Origin: a virus
DNA length: 44,011 nucleotides
Reading direction: 5' to 3' (one strand)
IMG/VR virus record: IMGVR_UViG_3300020159_002267
Span: 1-44,011 of that record
Shown: positions 8,222 to 20,200 of the stretch, piece after piece
How positions within the stretch are numbered: the stretch's first letter is position 1
Layout: each line of letters opens with the position of its first letter
Program-made: the position numbers and the translations under genes
Notes under the pieces: model-generated
The model's input: only the letters and a program-made list of their open reading frames with translations
What the model was told of the DNA's origin: nothing
Databases searched by the model: none

Positions 8222-11200
8222 GGTGTATAACTCACTTCTTGTTTAATAAATTGTGCTGCTTCGCTAGTACTTCCTGCTAAACCTACCCCTGTTCCAAGCG
8301 GAATCCACAAATTACTTTGCAGTATTGTATTGTTTATCAGTACAACGTTTCCGCTGCCGTTTACTTCGCCAAGTATTTTCATCGCTCTAACATTTGCTGC
8401 TGTTGTTTGCCAAGCACTTGACACAGGATTGAATATGTTAATTGTGTTAGACCCAATTGTAAGATTCCCTGACACAAATTGAACTGCAACCGTGTTTGCT
8501 GAGCTAACCGTTTCTAATAATCTTACATTAGCAGTGTTTGAATTTTGTGTAATATAGCTTCCAACATTGGCTGTGATTGGAGCTCCTAATTGTATTCTCC
8601 AAGACACATTTGCTGCAACATTGAACGTACCCGACAATGTTGTAAACTTTGGAGCAGTATTAGGTAAAACTTGAACAAGACTACTATCAACTACTTTTGT
8701 TCCTGTCAGATGTAAATTAGCTGCACCAGTGCCGTCGACCCCTCTACGCAATTGTGATAATGTATTTACAAAAACTTGTCTTACGTTGCTACTATTAATA
8801 TAAGCAGTTGAATTTGCATAAACGTTGGCTAGTACCAAATAGGTATTACCACTGTGGGCAATCAAATGATCTGTTGCAAATTCTGTGTTTGGTGTCCACG
8901 GGTCTGCAGTTAATATTTTTGTAGAATCATATTTTTGATAGTAGTGAATTAATTCGCCATTGATAAACACTTCGCCAGGTATGCCTACTACTGCACCAGG
9001 ATCTGGTAATACAGATGCATCATTTACATATATATCAATATCTGTAATACTTAGATTAGCTGACAAAGTTGTTGTCGAATTGCTGCTAATTCTATAAAAT
9101 TCAATATTACCACGCATTGGTTGAAACTCCCTGAATCCATATGTGGCGGTGTTTGACGCATTGTTTGTAAATACTCTCATTTCTAAAGAATCAAATACAC
9201 GACCTGGTATTAATTCCTCCGGAGCATGACTACTATATCCGTCAACATATGCACCACCAACTATATTGATATCTTCAGGTCTGGTCCCTAATGCTGTATC
9301 TTTGTAGAAACTAGCAATATTTGAATCTAATAGAGTATCAATGGTTAGATTGGTAATCTTAACATTAGCTGCTCCGCCTGCAACAATTTCTTCTATGTAC
9401 GCCGATTGCGGAACGCCGTTAATAGCAATAGTATTTGCAGAAACAGTAAATCCAGTTGTGCTATGAATAATTTGTATTACGTTAGCAGTAGGATAGTTGT
9501 GCAATACAAAAGCGTTTGCTCTTGTATTTGCTTGAGTAATGTAATCTCCTTCTTGTAGGCTTACATTGCTATTTAAAGTTATGGTATATAGTGTTTCAAT
9601 TGGAGGACCCGACAACATCATTTCACTATGATCAATACTTATAATTCTAAAGTCTGCATTATTTTTAAAAGGGAAGTCATATTGACCTTGAATTCTTAAC
9701 GTATCGTTAAGTTCAAATCCACCTTTGGCAAAATCAACTTGTTGAATGTTTGCGCTGGTGATTCTCATTCCTGTGTAATTAAATCCAATTACATTACTTG
9801 TAATAGCATAACTGTTGGCAAGGAAATTTTTACCTTCAACTTTGTTTCCTGGATACTCTGTTCCAAACATCAATTGACCAAAGTCTTTGCCCGGTCTTCC
9901 TACCTCAGGGAAATAGTATGACGTAATTCTATCAGCTGCCGAAAGCAAAATATTACCGTTGTCAATTTGACTATAACGTGAAAAATCAAATACAGATTGA
10001 CTGCTGACATTTGCATTGGTCGCAATGTATGCCACATTATTATAATAAATTATATTACCACTTGTAATATATACGTTGCTTTCAACAGGCACTATACCAA
10101 AAGAATTAAAGATATAGCTTTGAACGGAATTTGTTCCTGAATCACTTACATACATTCCGGTACCGTCATACTTGAAGTATAATCCTGTTGGTGTACTAGT
10201 TTTTAATCCATAACTATTAGAAAAAGTTGCAGTAGAAATATCCCAATTAATTGATAGTGTATATTCAAACAAAGTATCATTTTGTTGCCCTATCATGAAT
10301 AATTTTGACCCGTTTGACTTAAATCTTATTGCAGTCGGGAAATTATCTTGTCCAGCCACTGATAAATTTTTACCTGAATAAGTAGCGGTCTCTATTTGCC
10401 ATGGTGTGCTTAATGTGTATTGATATATGGTATCAGTAAGTGTACCAACTACATACATGTTCAATCCATCTTTACTAAATTCTACTGCTCGTGGACTTGA
10501 GTCTTGAGATGCTATACTTTTCACTGACACATTTGATGCAGTGTTAACCATCCAGGATGTTGCTAACCTATATTCATAAATGCTATCTGTGGTTGCTCCA
10601 GCAATATACATTTTAGCACCATCATCTCTAAAATATAATCCTTGAACATTTGTGTCTTGGCCTGTGACACTAAATGCGCCAACATTAGATGCTGTAGTAG
10701 CATCCCACGGAATACTTAAAGTATATTGATAAATTCTATTAGAATCATTACCTGCAATATACATCTTGGTGCCAGTGTCGTCGAAGAATAATTCTGTAAT
10801 GTCTGAATCTTGCGAGCTTACGCCGGTGTTTGTTTCAGCAAACTCCAATCTATCAAGATTCCATGCATTGGCTTTATTACCATCGACAATAATTGTTTGT
10901 TCGTATGCAGTATTTGGTTGCCATTGAATCACATTACTTGAATAACTAATTCTATCAAATTTTATAGTTGTTGTAATATCTCTTACTGTGTTATAACTTC
11001 CGCTAACATTGTATTCATTATGTAAAATTGGATACGCAGTTGCGCCGGACCCTACACCATTGATAAAAACTGTAGGTGTTGATATATACCCAGAACCAGG
11101 GTTAACTACATAAATTCCAGTTAACTTGCCGGTAGCAGGATTAATTGTAGTAATTGCACTGGCTCCTGAGCCGCCGCCACCAATAATTTCAACATTAGGA

Positions 11201-14200
11201 GCGGTTGTATAATTAACTCCTACATTTCCAATAATGTAATTAGTAATCTTATACTTGTAATTTTCAGCATACGCAGAGTAAATTGGTAAACTAAAATATT
11301 CTGCATCAGTGCTTACATTTATATCAGGGGACCTATAAATGCTGTCAACATCGTAATATCTGCCAGGTATATCAAAATCTGTCCAGGATCCTGTTGCGAT
11401 ATCAGTTTTACTATATAGCGGTACGTACTCTCTGATAGCGGTTCTATATGGCTTGGCTTCGTTTATATACTCATTGTAAAAACTTTGGTTATCGCGTATA
11501 TAATTTGGAATCTGTTCTAAAGTTCTTAGATTATGATACACATCAATAAAACTGGTCTTAAAGATCCAGTCTGGAGTTTTTTGTTCTGAAAAAATATAAT
11601 TTACTATAGAGAAAAATAATTTGTTAAATTCAATGGCCAAACTGTTTATTAACAATTCAGTGTAAACGCTATCAAATATTTTACCAACTTCTACTCCAGC
11701 TGCTGGATCAAAATCTATAATGTCATACACTGTGGTATCAAACCCAGCACCCCAACTAACTTCGTGTAATCTTTCATTTAGTGTTAATGTTGCATTTTGT
11801 GCTGCAATTAACGTCAGGCTCAAATCATCTTCTACACGATAAATTAACCAATTTCCAATACCGTCGTCTAGTACCTGAATATATTGATCTGGAACTAAAT
11901 TAACAGTTTGAATAGCACCATAATTGGCTACTACATGACTGATATCTGTGCCTTCTACATATTCACTGCTGTACCAATCAATTGGAGTCCACCACAAATC
12001 TGTTTTAAAACTTTGAATATTTTTTAATTCTAATTCTTGACTGATTCCGTTGTATGTATACAAGGTCCATCGTCCGTTATACCTTGAGTCGTTGGGTATT
12101 AAAATGGTATACCCGTCAACAAATGTATCTAAATCTAAGTATGATAATTCAGCAAAAGATGCCACTTGATCGTCGTACACCAACGGTTGAGGTTCTTGTG
12201 AATATAAGGTAGCTGCATTACTAATCAGAAGAGCTGGATAATTTACAAAAATATCATTTAAGTTTTTTACAAAACTCTTTAAAGCTGGAATTCTATCTAA
12301 AAATACACCTTGTCTAGGTCTGATTAGTAATCCAATCCTGTTTTCTACAGTTAAATTAGGATCAGGCACAAGTTTACCTACCTCATCGAACCCACAATAA
12401 CTTTCTCGTAATTTATTTAAAATTCTTGCTGGTATTGTCTGGCTTGGATTACCTTGCTGAATCAATTGATATTCGTTATGAATTAAATTACTATTTTTTA
12501 CTTCGCAAGTGTCTATGTGTAGAACAATATCTTTACTTGAAAGTAAATTAGAAATATTATATAATGCAAAACTATTTTGTGCTAATGCTCCTATATAGGG
12601 AATATTTTGATCTTTAGGATTGCTTATATAGTTTTCTAGGGTTGCAACACTAACAGTTCGTTTTGCTTTATTAACATCCACTGATGTTTTACTACCCACC
12701 CAGTAATAATACTTTTGAGAAATAATTCCGGTGGCTGGATCTACAATACTGACACTTGTATAGGCAGAGTTGTTGGGGTATTTTGGAACGCCATCGCCTC
12801 CGTTTGCTACATACTGACTAGGTAAGAAATTACTTTCTACCCATTCGTATATTTTTACTTGGCTTCCTGGAAATAAACTACCCCAATTTTTTACTCTATA
12901 CTGTAAAGTATCTTGTTCATATTCAATGAAACTTGCCTGACTAGTATCCCACCAGGTTTTACCAACGTGTCTATTACCCCAATAGAATGTAGTATTAAGC
13001 GTGGTGTCATCTCTTAAAACAGTATTATAAGATGCAGGATCGTATTCTTCTTTATAATCTAATTCTTGATCAACAATGCCTAAAATTTTACCTTTAGCAG
13101 GATCATATACGTCAAAGAAATTTAATATAGTCTGAGTTTTTTTATTGTATATGAATGCAGAATCAATTGATTCTGGATCAACTTGATTATCTTTATATCT
13201 AATTAGATTCCAACCTGATTTATTATCTGGATTATTATAGGTATAGATACTGCCACCACTGTTGACAAGACCTGAATCTTTATTAACTCCAACTGCTAAT
13301 ATTCCGTTAACCAGACTTACACTAGATCCAAAATTATCTCCTGTATCCAAATCTGGTCCAACAAGTTTTTGTGTATATGCAAACAATGACGGATTATCTA
13401 CTGATTCAAAAGGATTTATCATTAAGTCAAACACATAGACTGCGCCAGACTCGTTTACTAGATCTACAAATTTTGTACTACTACTATCAAATGTAGTGTC
13501 AGAATAGGATTGATCAAAAGTGATAGGAATAGATAAATCAGCACCTTCGCTACCAACAGCCAAAACACCATATGATTGTGATAATCCTAAAGATGAGCCA
13601 AAACGTTCGCCCACGTTGTTGGGATGTTTAATTGTTTGAGTTTTCTTGTATATCTCTATTCCAAGATCGGCCAAGGCAGTACCTGTGCTTCCAGGTTTGA
13701 TATCTAATTTCTCATTTGCGACAGCCACATCACTATTAATTCTTAGTTTGCCTTGATAAATTTCAGCTGAAATTCCTGGAACATTGGAACTATTGATAGC
13801 AGATACCACAGAGGCCAAAGTTGTACCTGTAAGTTGTATATTCCTGTCATTTATAACAAATGTATGTCCTGCTGTTACTGTTGGGTTTACTGTTGCTCCA
13901 GTAATTTGACCATAGACTCTACCAACATTTACATACCTAGTAATTAATCCTGAGCTATAATGAATATCTGCGTAGTACGGACTGCTAATATATAAATTAC
14001 AACCGGTACCGCACATTGCTAAAATACTACCAAATTTTTGTCCTGAGGTTCCAATATCTGACGCATTGACCAATTGATTGAAAACAAATTGATTGGTTTC
14101 AATTCGTACTTTTTGTCCTCCGGTCGGGGTCGCAAAACCTGGAAACTGTACAACATTTAATGTGCCAGTTGGTCGATACCAATCTGTGCCCTCAGTTAGT

Positions 14201-17200
14201 ACTGTGTTGTTAAACACTACTCTATAAACATCATTGAAGTTATCAGGAGCTGTGAAAGTACCACTAAGCCCGTCGGTAGTAAATTCAGTGATTGTTCTAT
14301 GATAAATGCTTACTGATCCTTCGTTTGAAACACCATTCAATGATTTTGCGTTTGCACCAATTGATATAATTGAACTATCTCTATTTACAGCCACCGCGCA
14401 CCCAAAGTTTGTACCCGCAGAACCGCTAATAGTATCAATAAGTTTATAGTAGGATGTTCGTTTTAGTACATCAAACCGTTCAAAAATAGTAGGAGCTGTT
14501 CCAAAAGTTAAATTTGTTATTGTTCCTTTACTAGAAACTGTGATAGTAATATTATTTGTCGGAGATGTGCCGCCCAGACTGGTTCCAGGAATAGTTAAGA
14601 TATCACCGTTGCTGTATCCAGAGCCGCCATTTACTCGTATTGACGAGTAGGCACCAGAATTACTGTTAATAATTGTGAAAGTAGCGCCAGTTCCAGTTCC
14701 GCCAGTAGCAGGTAAATTAGTGTAAGTTAATACACCGGCACCAGATGTGCCGGTTCCTGCTGCTGTAAAGTTTATAATGCCGTTGGCAGCTTGTGTTATA
14801 GTATAATCCACAGTAGGAACATACTCAGCTGATCTCAAAACTGCAAATACCACTATATCAGTTGGGTCATCTACGGTAGACGATAAAGTGTATGTAGTAG
14901 CCGATCCTGTGCCCTCAAATGACTGAGTATCTTCTGCTCTAGTTTTAACTGCGTAGCAAAGAACTTTGTTTGCGCCAGGTGATCCTACATACAAGTAGTT
15001 TCCGTCTCTACTCATTGCAACCGATTCGCCAAACTTATCGTTTGTGGTTCCTGCTGCATCGGTTAGAATTTGAATCAGTACACCATCTTTATAAACATAA
15101 ACATAGCCTCTGTTGGTATAACTGTCAGGTGCTCCTACTGCGAAGTATCCAGTACCATTGGCAATTGACTTTCCAAAGCTGCTTAGTCCGTTGCTATTAC
15201 CATACAAGAAAGAACTAGGAACCCACGACGTGCTACTAGCACGGCCGTATATAGCGGCTCTTCCAGTTCCTGATCCAGGAGCACCTATATATAACAGTTG
15301 TCCTGTATTTGGATCCAGGCTAACAGATTGTCCAAAGAAGTCATTTCCATATAATTTACTGGCGTCTGGTTCAATTTTAACTCCGTATAACCAAGGATCA
15401 ATTTTATTATAAACTCCCCAATTTTGATCGCTGTCTAGATTACTAACCCAAACTTTATCATTTGGTATCCAGCCTGCCACTGGTCTAATAGATTCAACAT
15501 CTTTAAGGTAATCAATTTTGGTTGACGTTAATTTAAAAAGAATCCCTACTCCTGCATATGCCTGAGTATCTTTCATTTGTTGCAAATTTTGATAGAGACG
15601 TATATAAAATCTTGTGCTGTCAATGATACTATCAACTTGATATACTCCATCATATTCTGGTTCAAAATTCTTAATTACTACTAAATCACCAGTAGACAAT
15701 CCATGATCTCTATCAAAAATTACTTCTACTAGATCGTCAATGTTATATCGTAGTCCAAAAATATAACCATTAACTAAACTAGCTCGATATACATTCCAGT
15801 TTTTATCAAAATCTCTAGCTACCCAAATTTTATAACCAATACCAATATTATTGACGATTGTTGTCAATGTTTCGTAATCATTCAGGTCAAATATTGTTGC
15901 GTCAATATCGTCAAGATTTACAAACCCTGCTACCGGAAGAGGTTTAAATGTGTCAGTCTGATTTAATGTCTTTGCACGTAAAATCTTAGCATCGTATTCT
16001 CCCGCCGATTTAAACACGTTAGTATTGTCAAAAGATAATACATCAGGTTGTTTTTCTACAGTATTATCAAGCAATTGAAAGGCTGTAGGATTACTACTGA
16101 AATCTGTTTCGTTTAATTCAAATTCTACAAATTTGTTTATATCAGTGGCACCGTACTCACCAACTCGGACTGCCCAATTTTCGTAAAAATTAATATCAGT
16201 ATCTAAATTCCCAAAGGTTGCTCCTTGTAATGCATTCAATGCATTAACTGTTCCTTTTTGTTTAATAAACCCTTGATAAAATTTACTTTGAGTAGTTCCG
16301 TCAATTCCAAGGTTAGTAAAATACTCTCTGTTTCTGAATCCAATTAATCCATTGCTAAACAACTGCAAATCTTCATTGATTGGTTGATTGTCTATATCAT
16401 AGAAATTAATACCTTGTTGGGCGTTGGTAGCAAAATTATTAATTACACCAGACTTTAGTTCTGACGAAGGAATTAACTGCCAATTGGTTGTTTGAAATTG
16501 TTCAGACGCAGTAATATTTCGTATAGCAGTATAAAATCTAAACTTATATTTTACTACAGAGCCTTTCAAATAATCTTGCCCAGATACCCATTCGTCAACA
16601 GTATCACTGCTATAGATAAATCCTGGTAATTCCAAGCTTCCATTCCAGTTTGCTGTTTTAGCTCCTACTAATTTTAATCTATATTGTCTGTTTCCAAGTT
16701 CTGGCACATAAATGATATCATTGAACACTGTAATATTATCTAATATCAAAAGATGTTCGTACTGTACCAAGTCTAACTCAGCAAAACCAATTGATTGATC
16801 TGCATTGGCAGTAAAAGTAAATGTATTACTATCTCTGCTTATTGTAAAATTATTTTTAACAATTGGCTTAAAGTTTATATCTAGTACTCTGCTAGCATAA
16901 GGTGTGTTTTTAATTTCGTCAATGACCGCCGAACTATCAAATACTTTTAGTGATGTAGATATAGGGCTAAGAACAAGTATGCTTCCTGACTTCCACCCTT
17001 GAACGGACCAATGTAAAAATTCTTTGGCACTTAACACCCAATCTTTTTGTTCTTGCAAGTCATTATCTCTGTCTATAAAAATAAATCCCTGGGCAAGCAA
17101 ATATCTTTGATAGCTGACAAGAAAATCTACAACCTGTTGTTTGGTATTGAATTCAAACCCGTAAGGAACTGTGTATTTGGCTTTCTTGAAGTCTTTGTAT

Positions 17201-20200
17201 ATTGTTCCTCTTTGATTGCCAGAAGTAATAGTATATGCGTTATTATTAACCTGACTTGGTATTATAAAGAAGTATGGGTTTGTTAAATCATATCCACTGA
17301 CAATATATCCTGCAGAACTTTTTTCAATAATAACTGCACTATAGGTAATTTTATTAACAGGACTGCCTTTGTATAATTCAATTCTGTAATTTTCTTCAGG
17401 AACTATAACACTATCACTGATACTACTTGGGCTACTTTGTTCTGCAAGTAATTCAATGAATTTTTTGTCTGTATATCCTGCCATCTTATAAGACAACTGT
17501 ACATCTAACGCAGCAAGATTATCTTTTATTAAGATTGATGCATCTGCAATTCCTAAATTTTTAACATAATCTCTGATCCAATTTAGATAGCCAGAATTGC
17601 GTTCAACTGTTAACCCATTATCATATCCTTGTACTAATAAAGCAGTAGGAGTTAGATGCTGGCCTGTTGTTGCTGTTTCAAATTGTGCAGTAACAATATT
17701 TCTTGTATAATTCTGAGTATTGGCCAATAAAGCAAAGTATTTGGCTGGCTTGGCTAACGCAAGTGCAAGTTGTATAGCAAATGCAAATTCGCTGCTACGT
17801 CTCCATGCAGTTTCAACTGGACCCATATCACCTACTGCAAAACTAACATTGGCTTTTCCGCTATCAAAGTCAGCTACAAGTATTTTTTCAGGACTAATTA
17901 AATTACCGTTTTCGTCAACTGGAACATACTGTGAAAGATTAGGACGTTGATATCTTGCATCAAATCCTGCGCGATTGCCGGCATGTATATAACCCATGCT
18001 CAAATCACTCCACAGCAGACCGTTGCCTCCGGTATAAGGTGCCGGGCCGTATCTGTCATTCCAATAATCTGGTTTTTCGCTGAATCCTAGCATTTCCCAT
18101 GGATGTGTATGAGGTCTATCAGTGTCATAAAAATACTGATAAACGCTACGCCATGCGCCTGGCAGTGTCTCTCCATTAACTACATCTCTAAATCGTTTAT
18201 AGTTCCATGTAAACGGGTCTGATGCAGAAAACGTATTGTTTGTAGAATAATTTAATCTATTAGTACCAATCCAAGATAAAAAACCTTGGCTTAAAATTTG
18301 TGTAAATTCTGATCGCGTATAATCAGTGATTCTGAATTTTCCAGGCAGATAGTCATGAATATTAAAAATATTAGTATCGTATTGAACCTTGATATTATTA
18401 TAAATTCTACGTTCTAATTCTAATAATAAATTGTCTCTAAAATCATTGAATGCAGGGGTTATACTACCATCGTGCCCTTGTATTACAGTTATTGGCTCTC
18501 TGTAGGTATCATCAACATAGATTTCAGGATAAAATTTTGGGTACATTCCCATTTTTGTTGGAGTCTCAGGAACAAAACAACCATCTGTTGAACCGTACTC
18601 GACAATGTCAATTTTATCACCATATAATAAACCAAATGAATCGTTGATTGTAATAGCCGGTCTGTCTTGTCTAAAATAAAAATCTCTGTCTTTTATTAAT
18701 AATGTTTTTGATGTAACATTGTTAATTGTTCTTGTAAGATATGCTAGAACAGATTTATTGCTTATGATTTTATCATCAAAAATGCTTGTAATTTCATAAC
18801 TTGTAATATCTGGGTCTAATACTGTATATGTAGGAATAATGGTTTTATCTAGATCACCATACGGAAGCATATCACTATAATACCACGGGAATGAATCGTT
18901 TTTAACCGCATTAATTTGTAGCATAATAGCATCTACACTACCTGCAATGTCGTTGCGATTTAGATCTAGATTGCCTGCTAATTCTAAAAATTTAATTTTA
19001 AATTTTGTATATTCTCTATTGGCCAATCTAACAGAATTCACAAAGCTCATAGTAGGATGGTTTAAAAATAAACCAGCATAAACTACAGGAGCACTATGCT
19101 GCAATACACTTCCACCTTTGTCTGTATATTGAATATCTCTAAGATTACTATTACCAGGAACTTTACCAATAATATCTAAACTATTATTTTTTAGTGTAAT
19201 CAAGTGATTACGCATCTGACCAAGTGTCAGCATATCAAGATTGGTATTAAGACTGTTAACATCCAAATTCAACGGAACTTCGTAAAACGCATTAGGTGAT
19301 ACTAAATCTTTATTAAAGATACTAATAAAAATAACGTCATCTTTGACAATTAAATCAGGATTTACTAATACAGCATACTGATCAACTACTTTAGTTACAA
19401 CAAAATTACCAATATCTAAAATTGCATTGTTTACAGTAACTTTAATATTAGGATTAATAATGCTGGTATCTGGTATATTATCAATTGGAAATAAATTGGT
19501 TTCACCATCATATGCAAATTGATAATTTTGATATTGATGACTAAAATCTCTATTAATGGTCCAGATGTTCTGTCTTTGACATGTGGTTGCGTTGATGTTC
19601 TTTTGCAAATAGCCTGCATTAACTGTAACAGTTTCTATTCCCCCGCCACCAATTAGATAATCAAATGATTGTGTGTCGTAATCATTTGTAAATTGAATAT
19701 CTCCTTGGCTCACAAAGTTTTTATAACTTAGAGGAAATCCAATTACACTGTCGTTATTACCATTTCCTCTTTTGTAAGAAAATATCTTTGTTCCCTGAAA
19801 GGTTGTACCTGGATACACCGAGCTATTAGTAAAACTTACACCATCGTCATTAATAACATCAAATAATGGTTCCTGATTGTTATAAGTTTTTTCCTGCGAA
19901 GGTATCCAATTTGCGCCATTATAGTGCCAGTGCTTTCCTCCGTTGTTTCCAGATAAAATTAGAACTGTGTTTCCAGCAATAATGGTCGTATCATCAGTTT
20001 CTTGAATATAAGCCTTGTACACAAGAGGGTCAGGGGCTTCAGTTGTTAATTCAATAGTAAATTTGTAAATTTTATTTCTTACATCATTATTAATGTCATT
20101 TGAAAATATGACTCTGTCGCCTGTAGTTAATGTTAAATTACCTACTGTGAATGTCTTATTATCTACACAAACCAATCCTTGTATTTGAGTAAATGCATTA